A stretch of 64,000 nt of DNA from SHZI01 sp963802215. GTDB taxonomy: Bacteria; Pseudomonadota; Gammaproteobacteria; Steroidobacterales; GCA-2729495. This document shows positions 35,234-44,849 of the stretch, piece after piece. Under the pieces are notes generated by a model. It was not told the DNA's origin. It did no database searches and saw nothing but the letters and a program-made list of their open reading frames with translations. The stretch is taken from NCBI GenBank assembly GCA_963802215.1, contig CAWDHQ010000001.1, forward strand, positions 1,922,001 through 1,986,000, written 5' to 3'. A program made the position numbers and the translations under genes. How positions within the stretch are numbered: the first letter of the stretch is position 1; every line of letters starts with the position of its first letter.

Positions 35234-36091
35234 ATGCGAAGCTTCCGTGGAGCGCGGGGACTGTGGGCGCTCGTTCTGTCCGGACTGCTGCTGGCGGCGG
35301 CCGCCACATTTCCCGCAACGGCCGGGCCGAAGCCGGCAACCAGGCCCGACGTGCGCTCCAGTGCGGCCCTGGTGGTGGATGCCGGGGACTCCTCGGTGCT
35401 GTTCGCCCAGCGGGACGACGCGGCGGTTCCCATCGCCTCGATCACCAAGCTGATGACCGCGTTGGTCGTGCTGGAGGGCCGGCAGCCGCTCGAGGAGATG
35501 GTCACGATCACCGGGGCAGATCGTGACTCCGCCCGGGGCTCGGCTTCCCGCCTGGGCGTCGGCACCAGGCTGTCCCGGGGCGAGTTGCTGCACCTTGCAC
35601 TCATGTCCTCCGAGAACCGGGCCGCCCAGGCGCTGGGCCGCACCTATCCTGGCGGGCCGGCCGCGTTCGTTCGTGCGATGAATGCAAAGGCGAAGGCCCT
35701 GGGCATGACGCGGTCGCGATTTGCCGACCCTACCGGCCTGTCGAGCGGAAACATCGCGTCCGCCCGCGACCTGGTGAAGCTGGTCAAGGCCGCCTCCGCC
35801 GATCCGCTCATCCGGCAGTACTCGACTGACGAGCGCCACACAGTAGTCGCCGGCAAGCAGGCGCTCGAGTATCGCAACACCAATACCCTGGTTGCGAAGT
35901 CAGACTGGAGCATTGCCGTGCAGAAGACCGGCTATACCATGGCTGCCGGCCAGTGCCTGGTGATGCAGACCATCATCGAGGGCCGGTCGGTGGTCATCGT
36001 GCTCCTCAATTCCTTCGGCAAGTACACGCGGGTCGCCGATGCACGCCGCATCAGGAAGTGGATGGAAACTTCCCGGGGCTCGGTGACCTGA
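35234..36091 (+). CDS. pbpG: D-alanyl-D-alanine endopeptidase (PBP7 type)
   Basis: A 285-residue low-molecular-weight penicillin-binding protein with a signal peptide (LWALVLSGLLLAAAATFPATA). Catalytic motifs are S69-x-x-K72 (ASITKLM), S126-E-N128 and K231-T-G. It should cleave D-Ala-mDAP crosslinks in periplasmic peptidoglycan. The start MRSFRGARG places the signal peptide correctly. A TATGAT -10-like box lies about 40 bp upstream. Confidence 0.9.
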   Translation: MRSFRGARGLWALVLSGLLLAAAATFPATAGPKPATRPDVRSSAALVVDAGDSSVLFAQRDDAAVPIASITKLMTALVVLEGRQPLEEMVTITGADRDSARGSASRLGVGTRLSRGELLHLALMSSENRAAQALGRTYPGGPAAFVRAMNAKAKALGMTRSRFADPTGLSSGNIASARDLVKLVKAASADPLIRQYSTDERHTVVAGKQALEYRNTNTLVAKSDWSIAVQKTGYTMAAGQCLVMQTIIEGRSVVIVLLNSFGKYTRVADARRIRKWMETSRGSVT

Positions 36092-36128
36092 GAAGCGGAG
36101 CCGCGGGGCGACTGGGCATTCCGGCCGG

Positions 36129-37505
36129 TCAGGGTTCCGTGCCGGACGCCGCGGCCGGGTCCCTGGCGCGGCGGGCCAGTTCCGGGTCGGCCCGGTAGAT
36201 CGCGCCTTCCAGCCTTTCAAGATAGTCCGGCGGAAACTCCCAGACGCCGGTATCCGCGTCCTGGGCGAGGCCGCGCTGGGCCGGCGTGAGGTCATATCTC
36301 AGGGCTGCCAGCACGTCGCTGCTCACCAAAGGGCTGTCCCGGAAGTAGCTGTGCCCGTTGCCGGCATCGAAGCCGGGCGCATTGGTGATGTTGACCAGCG
36401 CGATCTCATCGGAGGTGCGGAGGAACTGACGGGCGCCGGGTGAGAGGTCACTGGGATCCAGCTGTCCCACGCGGTTGCTGCCGAAGGCCAGCAGGGCCAT
36501 GCCCAGCGCCTTGTCACGCGGCGACTCATAGATCGTGAGGCGCTCCTGCACCTTCAGCAGGCCATCGATCAGGTAGTTCGCGAAGATCCCCCTGTCGATA
36601 TCGCTGCCCACGAGGATCACGTTGCCCAGGCGCAGCTCCTCGCGGATCGCGGCCGCCGACCTGCCCGCATTAACCAGGGCAAACTGATGAAGGGTGGCAG
36701 CGACCAGCCGCGTGCCGGCACTGTAGCCGAGGATATGAATGCGGCGTGCGGTGGTCTCCTCTGCCAGGAACTGGATGAATTCCCGCAGATAGCGGGCCGA
36801 GTAGCGCGCGGACTCGGTGTCGCCGAAGTAATCCAGCCGGCCGATGCGGGACGGCCAGGCGAAGGGAATGAAAACGCCTTCGTACCCCAGGAAGTGCCAG
36901 AGCTCCGCCGCCACCAGGATGGGGTTCTCGAAGTTGACCTTGTAGCCGTGCACGTAGATGAAGATGTCCTGGTCACGGTTCCCGGCGAGCCGCTCGTTGA
37001 TGGCGGCCACGAAGCGCTCGCGCGGGATGGGATCCGGTGCCCCGCCCGTGCCGGGCTCCAGGATCGGGTGGACGGTCCGGTCAAGGATGCCGAACTCCTG
37101 CAGGTCCGCCACCTGCAGGGGATACTGGTCAGTCGAGTTCTTGAGGATCGACATCTGGCGGGCCATGTCCCACGTAATGTCGCTGCGGCCGAGGACGATA
37201 CGGCTGCTCCCCAGGCGCAGGGCAATGCCCCGATCCTTGCTGTAGAAGCGGTTGTCGCTGCCCTCGGGGGCAGGCTCGCGCAGGGTGGCGTAGAGGACCC
37301 GCGGATCGGCGGGACTGGTCACGGGTCCCGGGTCCGAGAAGGGCGTGACTTCCGCGGCTTCGAGGAAGGCCGGCGGGGGCATGAACGGGATGCTGTACTG
37401 CTTCTCGCTGGCGCAGCCAGCGAGAAGCAGCAGCAGCGACGCGCGGACGACTCGGGCCGGGCCTGCGCAGCCCGGCGACTCAATCCCTGTCAGCAATCCT
37501 GCCAC
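36129..37505 (-). CDS. DUF900-type alpha/beta hydrolase lipoprotein
   Basis: The product has a hydrophobic segment ending in the lipobox LLLLAGC, a linker, and a DUF900-like alpha/beta-hydrolase domain (IFIYVHGYKVNFENPILVAAEL, then ILGYSAGTRLVAA with the Ser nucleophile). Length is 458 residues from GTG 37505; an earlier GTG at 37592 would leave an unlikely long leader before the lipobox. Substrate is unknown; members are annotated as esterase-like. It should be an Lnt/Lgt-processed lipoprotein. A 12-bp palindrome lies within the lipobox codons. Confidence 0.75.
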   Translation of the reverse strand: MAGLLTGIESPGCAGPARVVRASLLLLLAGCASEKQYSIPFMPPPAFLEAAEVTPFSDPGPVTSPADPRVLYATLREPAPEGSDNRFYSKDRGIALRLGSSRIVLGRSDITWDMARQMSILKNSTDQYPLQVADLQEFGILDRTVHPILEPGTGGAPDPIPRERFVAAINERLAGNRDQDIFIYVHGYKVNFENPILVAAELWHFLGYEGVFIPFAWPSRIGRLDYFGDTESARYSARYLREFIQFLAEETTARRIHILGYSAGTRLVAATLHQFALVNAGRSAAAIREELRLGNVILVGSDIDRGIFANYLIDGLLKVQERLTIYESPRDKALGMALLAFGSNRVGQLDPSDLSPGARQFLRTSDEIALVNITNAPGFDAGNGHSYFRDSPLVSSDVLAALRYDLTPAQRGLAQDADTGVWEFPPDYLERLEGAIYRADPELARRARDPAAASGTEP

Positions 37506-37613
37506 GGGCGGGAACGTTACCGGGCTCCGCCCCTGCCCACAAGCAAGAATGGCCTTTGCCCCTAAGTGCAGCCGGGCGTAGCGTCGGGACACGCGAACTC
37601 ACGGGAGACACCC

Positions 37614-38156
37614 ATGCGCAACAGTCCCTGGAATGCCGTCCTGCCTGCCACCATTGCCTGTCTGGCCGTGACTGGCCCAGCGCGCGCCGCCGATGCACCG
37701 AACCCGACACCGAAACTGCCAGCGGCCGTCGCCGCGGACCTCAAGACGATCGCCGACCAGTGCGCCGAGGTGGGTGGCACGCCCCGGACCGGCGACGCGG
37801 TGAAACGGGCCGACCTGAACGCCGACGGCAAGGAAGACTTCGTGATCTACACCGGTTCCGTCAACTGCGACGGCGCCGCCAGCATCTACGGTGACCGGGA
37901 AAAGTGGGTCGGAGTGTACGTCGGCGACGGCAAGGGTGGCGCAGCCAGCGCCTTCATCGATTCCGTGTATGGCGTGACCATCGAGGGCACAGGCCCCGCC
38001 GCCAGGCTCTGGCTGACCGTGTCCGGCGGACAATGCGGGAAGCCGCCGGCGAAGGACTTCGCGAGCGAGAACTTCTGCGACCGGCCCGTCCTGTGGAATC
38101 CTGCAACGAAAAAGTTCGACTACGCGCCCGTGACGGCAGTGCGGACGATCGAGTAA
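37614..38156 (+). CDS. Exported hypothetical protein with EF-hand-like motif
   Basis: A 180-residue protein with a signal peptide (AVLPATIACLAVTGPARA) and a GGGAG ribosome site. RADLNADGKEDFVIYTG resembles a calcium-binding FG-GAP/EF-hand-like loop, and two or more cysteines (NCDG, QCGK, FCDR) could form disulfides. I do not recognise a named family. It converges on the DUF3795 gene. Confidence 0.7.
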   Translation: MRNSPWNAVLPATIACLAVTGPARAADAPNPTPKLPAAVAADLKTIADQCAEVGGTPRTGDAVKRADLNADGKEDFVIYTGSVNCDGAASIYGDREKWVGVYVGDGKGGAASAFIDSVYGVTIEGTGPAARLWLTVSGGQCGKPPAKDFASENFCDRPVLWNPATKKFDYAPVTAVRTIE

Positions 38157-38167
38157 GGGTGGGGCCG

Positions 38168-38569
38168 TTACGACCCGAGCCCGATTTCGCGACGGATGGC
38201 CTGCAGGTTCAGGCTGGCGCTCGCCACGCCGTTGACCGCCTTGCCGACGGTGATCATGGCAGCGTGGACCCGGCGCAGCTTGTCGCACTCGTAGTCCGGG
38301 CAGGTGGCGCAGTTCCCGTAGCCGCGGTCCCGGGCGCACTGCCGGACCTGGCAGGTAGCGCAGAATCCCGACTTGGGCCGCTCATCCCGGCAGCCGTGGC
38401 AATTGAGACTTGAAGGCTCCACGACCAGCTTCCAGGACTTGAAGACCTTGTCGGCATAGGCCTGGCGGAGTCCGTCGTCATTCCAGGCGGTGGCCCGGAA
38501 GACGTCGCAGCCGGAGCAATCCAGGCCGCAGTAGGCGATATGAGGGGCCAGCGGGTTACGATCGCTCAT
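38168..38569 (-). CDS. DUF3795 cysteine-rich protein
   Basis: A 133-residue soluble protein with about eleven cysteines, in AYCGLDCSGCDVF, NCHGCRD, GFCATCQVRQCARD and NCATCPDYECDKL. This is the DUF3795 pattern, probably binding zinc or an iron-sulfur cluster. No function is established. A GGAG ribosome site precedes MSDRNPLAPH. Confidence 0.85.
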   Translation of the reverse strand: MSDRNPLAPHIAYCGLDCSGCDVFRATAWNDDGLRQAYADKVFKSWKLVVEPSSLNCHGCRDERPKSGFCATCQVRQCARDRGYGNCATCPDYECDKLRRVHAAMITVGKAVNGVASASLNLQAIRREIGLGS

Positions 38570-38621
38570 GGTTGGCGCTCCGTGGGTTGCGGGACGATGC
38601 TAGCAGTGAACCGGCAATGAG

Positions 38622-40391
38622 ATGAAGAGCGAGGTTCCCTCCCACCGGCTGGCCGAACCCGGCCGTGTCACGCGGCAGCCGGCGACCGCAGCGCCCGGCT
38701 GGAGGCGCTGGCTCCCGGGGCTCGAGATGGCGCGCCGCTACGACCCTGCCTGGCTGCCCCAGGACCTGATCGCCGGGCTCGTGCTGACCACGATGCTGGT
38801 ACCCGTCGGCATCGCCTACGCGGTCGCGTCGGGCGTCCCGGGTATCTACGGCCTGTACGCCACCATCGTGCCGCTGCTCGCCTACGCCCTGTTCGGCCCC
38901 AGCCGCATCCTGGTGCTGGGGCCCGACTCCTCGCTGGCCGCATTGATCCTCGCTGTCGTGCTGCCCCTATCGGGTGGCGACCCGGTGCGCGCCATTGCGA
39001 TCGCCGGAATGATGGCGGTCGTGTCGGGCGTGGTGTGCATCCTTGCCGGGGTGCTGCGCCTTGGCTTCATCACCGAGCTGCTATCCAAGCCCATTCGCTA
39101 CGGCTACATGAACGGCATTGCGTTCGTGGTGATCATCAACCAGTTACCGAAGCTCCTAGGCATCTCCATCGACAGCGGCGGGCCGATGCGGGATCTCTGG
39201 CGGGTTGGTGTCGCGGTGATTGGCGGCGAAACAAACTGGACCACCTTCGGCATCGGCGCAGGCGCACTCATGGTGATTCTGTTGCTCAAGCCCTGGCAGC
39301 GCATCCCGGGGCTCCTGATCGCCGTGGTCGCGGCAACGGCAGCGGTCGGGGTTTTCGACCTGGGCGCGGATGCCGGCGTGAAGGTACTCGGCGCCCTGCC
39401 GCAGGGCCTTCCCGCGTTGCACCTCCCATGGATCGGCCTGGCCGACCTTGGCACCGTGGTAGTCGGTGGCTGCGCGGTGGCGCTGGTGGCGTTCGCGGAC
39501 ACCAGCGTCCTGTCACGCACCTACGCGGCAAGGACCCGAAGCTACGTGGATCCCAACCAGGAAATGATCGGCCTCGGCGCCGCGAACCTGGCCGCCGGGC
39601 TCTTCCAGGGGTTCCCGATCAGCAGCAGTTCATCGCGTACGCCAGTTGCTGAGGCCGCCGGGGCGAGGACCCAGCTCACCGGCGTCGTCGGGGCGGCCAC
39701 GGTCGCCCTGCTGCTGGTGGTCGCGCCGGATCTGCTGCGCAACCTGCCGACGAGCGCCCTGGCCGCCGTCGTGATCGCGTCGGCCATCGGCCTGTTCGAG
39801 ATCGCCGACCTGCGCCGCATCTTTCGCATCCAGCGCTGGGAATTCTGGCTGTCCATCGGCTGCTTCGCCGGCGTCGCCGCACTCGGGGCCATTCCCGGCA
39901 TCGGCCTGGCCGTTATCGCGGCTGTCATCGAGTTCCTGTGGGACGGCTGGCGGCCGCACTTTGCCGTGCTCGGCCGCGTGGACGGTATCCGCGGTTATCA
40001 CGACATCAAGCGCTACCCGGACGCCCGGCTGGTTCCCGGCCTGGTCCTGTTCCGCTGGGATGCGCCCCTGTTCTTCGCGAATGCAGAGCAATTCCAGCAA
40101 CGGGTGCTGGAGGCCGTCGCGGGCTCGCCCACGCCCGTAAAGAGGATCATCGTCGCCGCAGAACCCGTGACGAGCATCGATGTGACATCCGCGGATGTCC
40201 TCGCGGAACTGGGGCGTACACTTCGGGACTCACGGATCGAACTGCACTTCGCCGAGATGAAGGATCCCGTGAAGGACAAGCTCAGACGCTTCGGATTGCT
40301 CGAGGATTTCGGCCCCGATGTGTTCCACCCGACCGTCGGTGCCTCAGTGGACGACTACCTCGCCGATCACGGGGTAGACTGGACGCCCTGA
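38622..40391 (+). CDS. SulP-family anion transporter with STAS domain
   Basis: A 589-residue inner-membrane SLC26/SulP transporter. Ten or more membrane helices begin at LIAGLVLTTMLVPVGIAYA, the SulP signature, with GPSRILVLGPDSSLAAL in helix 3. A C-terminal cytoplasmic STAS domain (about 450-575) contains VKRIIVAAEPVTSIDVTSADVL. The substrate could be sulfate, bicarbonate or a dicarboxylate and cannot be told by eye; no carbonic anhydrase or sulfate-assimilation gene is adjacent. Confidence 0.92.
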   Translation: MKSEVPSHRLAEPGRVTRQPATAAPGWRRWLPGLEMARRYDPAWLPQDLIAGLVLTTMLVPVGIAYAVASGVPGIYGLYATIVPLLAYALFGPSRILVLGPDSSLAALILAVVLPLSGGDPVRAIAIAGMMAVVSGVVCILAGVLRLGFITELLSKPIRYGYMNGIAFVVIINQLPKLLGISIDSGGPMRDLWRVGVAVIGGETNWTTFGIGAGALMVILLLKPWQRIPGLLIAVVAATAAVGVFDLGADAGVKVLGALPQGLPALHLPWIGLADLGTVVVGGCAVALVAFADTSVLSRTYAARTRSYVDPNQEMIGLGAANLAAGLFQGFPISSSSSRTPVAEAAGARTQLTGVVGAATVALLLVVAPDLLRNLPTSALAAVVIASAIGLFEIADLRRIFRIQRWEFWLSIGCFAGVAALGAIPGIGLAVIAAVIEFLWDGWRPHFAVLGRVDGIRGYHDIKRYPDARLVPGLVLFRWDAPLFFANAEQFQQRVLEAVAGSPTPVKRIIVAAEPVTSIDVTSADVLAELGRTLRDSRIELHFAEMKDPVKDKLRRFGLLEDFGPDVFHPTVGASVDDYLADHGVDWTP

Positions 40392-40419
40392 CCGCCCCAT
40401 ACATCATCCTCAGGAGGAC

Positions 40420-41034
40420 ATGGCATTGAACATCAAGGCAACCCTGGCGCTCTCCGTGGTGGCCGCCGCGCTCGGCGGGCCTGCAGTCGCGCAGCAACCC
40501 GTTGGCGGCACCGGCGCCGTCATAGCCAGCGAGCCGGGCAAGGCCGCGGCCCTTCGCACGGTGGAACTCTCGGCGAAGGTAGCCGGCATTGACAAGGCCA
40601 CCCGGACGCTGACGCTCCTGGGCGAGCGAGGAAATCTCGTCGAGATCGTCGCGGGCGACGAGGTCCGGAACTTCGACCAGATCAGAGTCGGCGATACCGT
40701 CATCGCGCGCTACGCACAGGCGCTGACGCTGGAACTCAGGAAGACCAGGGTCGCGGCGGGTGAGCCAGCCGTGAGCGAGGCCGTCGGGCGGGCGGCGCCT
40801 GGCGAAAAGCCGGCGGTGGCCGGCAGGCGTACGGTCACCGCGGTCGCCGATGTGGTCGCCGTCGATCCGGCCGGGAGCACCATCTCGCTCAAGGGCCCCA
40901 AGGGCAACATCGTGACGCTCGATGTCCGGAATCCCGACCAGTTCAAGGTCGTCAAGGTTGGTGACCAGGTCGAGGCGACCTATACCGAAGCGCTGGCGGT
41001 CAGCGTCGAACCGGCGCCGGCAAAGAAGAACTAG
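40420..41034 (+). CDS. Exported hypothetical protein with two internal repeats
   Basis: A 204-residue protein with a signal peptide (LALSVVAAALGGPAVAQQ) after a strong AGGAGG site. The mature part holds two copies of one small beta-rich unit: AKVAGIDKATRTLTLLGERGNLVEIVAGDEVRNF and, after a linker, ADVVAVDPAGSTISLKGPKGNIVTLDVRNPDQF, each followed by a VGD..A.Y..AL segment. It is likely a periplasmic OB- or SH3-like barrel pair, function unknown. It lies 28 bp after the SulP gene and may be cotranscribed. Confidence 0.75.
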   Translation: MALNIKATLALSVVAAALGGPAVAQQPVGGTGAVIASEPGKAAALRTVELSAKVAGIDKATRTLTLLGERGNLVEIVAGDEVRNFDQIRVGDTVIARYAQALTLELRKTRVAAGEPAVSEAVGRAAPGEKPAVAGRRTVTAVADVVAVDPAGSTISLKGPKGNIVTLDVRNPDQFKVVKVGDQVEATYTEALAVSVEPAPAKKN

Positions 41035-41055
41035 TCGCGGCGGAAGTCCACGCCC

Positions 41056-41088
41056 CGGGGGCCCCCGACACTCCCGCCAGTGGGAGTG
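41056..41088. terminator. Hairpins between convergent genes
   Basis: A perfect 12-bp palindrome CGGGGGCCCCCG (41056-41067) is followed by a CACTCCC/GGGAGTG hairpin (41069-41088). They lie between the exported repeat protein and pmbA, which converge. There is no T run, so an intrinsic terminator role is uncertain. Confidence 0.4.
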
Positions 41089-41129
41089 CCGGTGCCGGCC
41101 GCCCGGCGCTATATCCGGATGAGCTGCGC

Positions 41130-42479
41130 CTAGCTCCCCGCGACCGTCATCGCCTCCACGAGTATCGATCCCGTCAGTACCCCGCCCCGCCGGTCCAGGT
41201 CCGTGCCGATGCCGAGGATGTGCTGGTACATGTCCTTCAGGTTGCCGGCAATGGTGATCTCGGTGACCGGGTACTGGATCCTGCCATTCTCCACCCAGAA
41301 GCCGTTGGCGCCCCGGGAGTAGTCGCCGGTCACAGGGTTCACGCCGCTGCCCATGAGGTCGGCGATGATCAGGCCCGTGCCCATCATGTTCAGCAGCTCG
41401 TCGAAGGTCTGGCCCGTGTCGTGCACCACCAGGTTGTGGGCGCCGCCCGCGTTGCCGGTGGTCTGCATGCCGAGCTTCCTGGCGTAGTAACTGCCGAGCA
41501 GGTAGCCGCTGAGAACTCCGGCGTCGACGAGCCTGCGCTCGGTCGTTGCCACGCCCTCGTTGTCGAAGGGCGCGCTGTTCAGCGCCTTGGGCAGGTGAGG
41601 CTTCTCGTCAATGGTGACGCGGCTGGCAAACACCGGCTTGCCGAGTGCGTCCACCAGGAACGAGGACTTCCGGTACAGCGCTCCACCGCTGATGGCGCCC
41701 AACAGGTGGCCGATCAGGCCGCGGGCCATGCGAGCCGGAAAGAGCACGGGTGCCGTGCGCGTCTCGAGCTTGGTGCCACCAAGCCGGGCCACGGTGCGCC
41801 GGCCCGCCTCGGCGCCGATCCCGGCCGGCGATGGCAGGTCGGCAGCATCGCGGGCGACGGCATACTCGTAGTCCGTCTCCATGGCGCCGTCCTGGGCCGC
41901 CACCACCGAGCAGGAGATGCTGTGATCCGACTCCTGGTACCCGCCGAGGAAGCCGTGGCTGTTACCGTAGACCCGCAACCCCTCGCTGGTGCTGACCGAG
42001 GCACCCTCCGAGTTGGTCACGCGCGGGTCATGGTCCAGCGCGGCTGCCTCGCAGGCCGTGGCCAGTTCGATGGCCGCCGCCGGCTCGATGGCCCACGGGT
42101 GGTAGAGGCTCAGGTCCGGGAACGTCTTCGCCAGGCGCTCCGCGTCGGCGAGACCCGACGCCGGATCCTCGGCGCCGTACTTCGCCAGCGCGCAGGCCTT
42201 GCGCACAGATTCCTCGAGCGCCTCGGGACGCAGGTCCGAGGTACTCGCGCTGCCCTTGCGGTGCCCCAGCCAGACCGTGACGCTGAGGCCCTGGTCACGC
42301 TGGTGACGGAGGGTCTCCACCTCCCGCATGCGCACATTCACCGAGAAGCCCGTGCCGAAGTTGGCGTTCGCTTCCGCCTGGGTGGCGCCCAGCTGCTTCG
42401 CCAGCTTCAGGACGTCCCTGACCTTGTCCTGCAGGGTGGCCAGGCCCGTCTGCAGGCTCAGTGCGGTGCGGGCACTCAT
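41130..42479 (-). CDS. pmbA: Metalloprotease PmbA/TldE
   Basis: A 449-residue TldE subunit of the TldD-TldE heterodimer, which degrades unfolded peptides and matures microcins in E. coli. It has the family N-terminal half (SVNVRMREVETLRHQRDQGLSVTVWLGHRKG) and C-terminal GNAGGAHNLVVHDTG and SRGANGFWVENG, and lacks the HExxxH zinc motif, as expected for TldE. It overlaps tldD as ATGA. Confidence 0.94.
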   Translation of the reverse strand: MSARTALSLQTGLATLQDKVRDVLKLAKQLGATQAEANANFGTGFSVNVRMREVETLRHQRDQGLSVTVWLGHRKGSASTSDLRPEALEESVRKACALAKYGAEDPASGLADAERLAKTFPDLSLYHPWAIEPAAAIELATACEAAALDHDPRVTNSEGASVSTSEGLRVYGNSHGFLGGYQESDHSISCSVVAAQDGAMETDYEYAVARDAADLPSPAGIGAEAGRRTVARLGGTKLETRTAPVLFPARMARGLIGHLLGAISGGALYRKSSFLVDALGKPVFASRVTIDEKPHLPKALNSAPFDNEGVATTERRLVDAGVLSGYLLGSYYARKLGMQTTGNAGGAHNLVVHDTGQTFDELLNMMGTGLIIADLMGSGVNPVTGDYSRGANGFWVENGRIQYPVTEITIAGNLKDMYQHILGIGTDLDRRGGVLTGSILVEAMTVAGS

Positions 42480-43939
42480 TCGTCACCACCCGTTCCGCCC
42501 ACCGTGAGGCCGTCGATGCGCAGGGTCGGCTGGCCGACGCCTACCGGCACCGACTGCCCCTCCTTGCCGCAGACGCCGATCCCGGTGTCCAGCGCCATGT
42601 CGTTGCCAACCATGGTGACGCGATTCAGGACGGTTGGGCCGTCGCCCACCAGCGTGGCATCCCGGATGGGCGCGCCGAGCTTCCCGTTCTCGATGCGGTA
42701 GGCCTCGGTAGCGGAGAAGACGAACTTGCCCGAGGTGATGTCCACCTGGCCACCGCCGAAGTTGCGAGCATAGACGCCCTTCTTCACCGACGCGATGATC
42801 TCGTCCGGGTGATGCGGGCCAGCCAGCATGTACGTGTTGGTCATGCGCGGCATCGGCGTGTGGGCGAAGGACTGGCGCCGTCCGTTGCCCGTGGACTCGA
42901 CGCCCATCAGGCGGGCGTTCATCTTGTCCTGCAGGTAGCCCCGGAGGATGCCGTTCTCGATCAGGACCGTGTTCCGGGTGGGAGTGCCCTCGTCGTCCAC
43001 GTTCAGGGAACCGCGACGGCCCGGCAGCGTGCCGTCGTCCACGACCGTACAGAGGTCCGAGGCCACCCGCTCACCGATGCGGCCGGTGAAGGCCGACGTA
43101 CCCTTGCGGTTGAAGTCGCCCTCCAGGCCGTGGCCGATGGCCTCGTGCAGGAGCACCCCGGGCCAGCCCGGCCCGAGCACCACGATCATCTCGCCCGAGG
43201 GCGCCGGGACCGCGTCCAGGTTGACGATAGCCTGGCGCACCGCTTCCCGGCCGAAGTCCAGCACGCGCTCCGGCGTGAAGTAGTCGTAGCCGAAGCGGCC
43301 GCCGCCACCAGCGTAACCCTGCTCGCGCTTGTCGCCGTCCTCGACGATCACCGAGATGTTGAAGCGAACGAGGGGCCGTACATCCGCGGCCAGCGTGCCG
43401 TCGCTGGCGCAGACCAGGACCACGTCGTGGGCCGCCGCCAGGCTCGCCACCACCTGCTTCACGCGAGAATCCAGCGCCCGCACCTCGCTGTCGACTCGCT
43501 GGAGCAGCGCCACCTTGTCGTCGTCCTTGAGCGTCGGCAGCGGATCTATGGGCGCGTACAGCGCATGACCGGCGCGGGGCTGCCAGGCCTGCACACGGCC
43601 CTGTTGCCCGTGCCTGACTATGGCGCTCGCGACGGCCGAGGCCTGCAGGAGCGCCGGGACCATCACCTCGTCCGAGTACGCAAACCCCGTCTTCTCGCCC
43701 GACATGGCCCGGACCCCGACACCCTGCTCGATGCTGTGGGCGCCCTCCTTCACGATGCCGTCCTCCAGGGTCCAGGACTCCTGGCGGGACACCTCGAAGT
43801 ACAGGTCCGCGTTGTCGACCGTGCCGCGCATCAGGGCGCCAAGCGCCCGCTCGAGGTCGCGGTCGGCAATTCCGGCGGGGTCCAGCACCTGGCTGCGGAC
43901 GCGCGCGAGGGAAGAATCGGGAGTGACTACTGCATTCAT
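42476..43939 (-). CDS. tldD: Metalloprotease TldD
   Basis: The 487-residue catalytic subunit. The zinc site HEAIGHGLEGD is intact. GGGRFGYDYFT and GKFVFSATEAYRIENGK are typical. The start is read as MNAVVTPDSSLARV; a longer frame to 43981 adds 14 unsupported residues. It lies between the nitrilase-like gene and pmbA, so both halves of the protease are made from one message. Confidence 0.95.
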   Translation of the reverse strand: MNAVVTPDSSLARVRSQVLDPAGIADRDLERALGALMRGTVDNADLYFEVSRQESWTLEDGIVKEGAHSIEQGVGVRAMSGEKTGFAYSDEVMVPALLQASAVASAIVRHGQQGRVQAWQPRAGHALYAPIDPLPTLKDDDKVALLQRVDSEVRALDSRVKQVVASLAAAHDVVLVCASDGTLAADVRPLVRFNISVIVEDGDKREQGYAGGGGRFGYDYFTPERVLDFGREAVRQAIVNLDAVPAPSGEMIVVLGPGWPGVLLHEAIGHGLEGDFNRKGTSAFTGRIGERVASDLCTVVDDGTLPGRRGSLNVDDEGTPTRNTVLIENGILRGYLQDKMNARLMGVESTGNGRRQSFAHTPMPRMTNTYMLAGPHHPDEIIASVKKGVYARNFGGGQVDITSGKFVFSATEAYRIENGKLGAPIRDATLVGDGPTVLNRVTMVGNDMALDTGIGVCGKEGQSVPVGVGQPTLRIDGLTVGGTGGDE

Positions 43940-43981
43940 CGGGAATCCTGTCGGATTAGGTAGGCTGTGCGGGAGAACCAT

Positions 43982-44809
43982 TCAGCCAGGCGCCTTGAAG
44001 CGCCGGTGCTCGAGGACGGGGAACTGCTGGCGGAGCTTCTTCAGCTGCTGGGTGTCGATGGTCGTCGTGATGACGCCGGTGCGCCCGCCGGCATCGACGA
44101 GCACCGCGCCCCACGGATCTATCAGCATGGTGTGGCCATAGGTCTGGCGCCCGCCCGGGTGCGTGCCCGTCTGGGCCGCCGCAGCGACGTAGGTGAGGTT
44201 CTCGATGGCCCGGGCGCGCAGCAAGGGCTCCCAGTGGGCCGCGCCGGTGCGATAAGTGAAGGCGGCGGGCACGGCGAGCAGGTCCATGCCCTCGCCCGCC
44301 ATCCAGCGGAAGAGTTCAGGAAAACGCAGGTCGTAGCAGACGGCCACACCGAGGCTGCCCCACGGGGTCTCCAGTACCAGCGGCTTCGAGCCGTGCATGG
44401 TGCTGCGGGACTCACGGTAGGCCTCTTCGCTCTCCGGCACCCGGACGTCGAACAGGTGCACCTTGTCGTAGCGGCCGGCCCGCTTGCCGGTGCCATCGTA
44501 GACCAGGGCCGAGGCATAGGGCCGCTTGGGGTCGTCGCTCTTCAGCGGGATCGTGCCGCCCACGATCCACATCCCGGAGCGGGCAGCCTCCGCGGCGAGA
44601 AAATCCTGCAGGGGTCCGGCGCCGTCCTCCTCGATGATCGCGAGGCGATCCGATTCCTTCTTGCCCATCCGGGCAAAGTTCTCGGGCAGGACGGCGAGGG
44701 TCGCCCCGTCGGCGGCGGCCGAGCGAAGCCAGCGCCGGGCGCGTGTCAGGTTGGCGGCGACGTCTTCGCCGGAGTTCATCTGGATCGCGGAGATTCGCAG
44801 GGTCTTCAT
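43982..44809 (-). CDS. Nitrilase-superfamily amidohydrolase (Nit1/NitA-like)
   Basis: A 275-residue carbon-nitrogen hydrolase with the triad E43 (LPENFARMG), K116 (RYDKVHLFDV) and C158 (VAVCYDLRFPELF). It resembles Nit1/NIT2-like omega-amidases, which hydrolyse deaminated glutathione or alpha-keto acid monoamides. It lies between yhdP and tldD, a conserved neighbourhood. Confidence 0.9.
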   Translation of the reverse strand: MKTLRISAIQMNSGEDVAANLTRARRWLRSAAADGATLAVLPENFARMGKKESDRLAIIEEDGAGPLQDFLAAEAARSGMWIVGGTIPLKSDDPKRPYASALVYDGTGKRAGRYDKVHLFDVRVPESEEAYRESRSTMHGSKPLVLETPWGSLGVAVCYDLRFPELFRWMAGEGMDLLAVPAAFTYRTGAAHWEPLLRARAIENLTYVAAAAQTGTHPGGRQTYGHTMLIDPWGAVLVDAGGRTGVITTTIDTQQLKKLRQQFPVLEHRRFKAPG

Positions 44810-44849
44810 CGGGGCTCTTCCGGAGTGTGACTGCCAGTGTAAGGAAATT

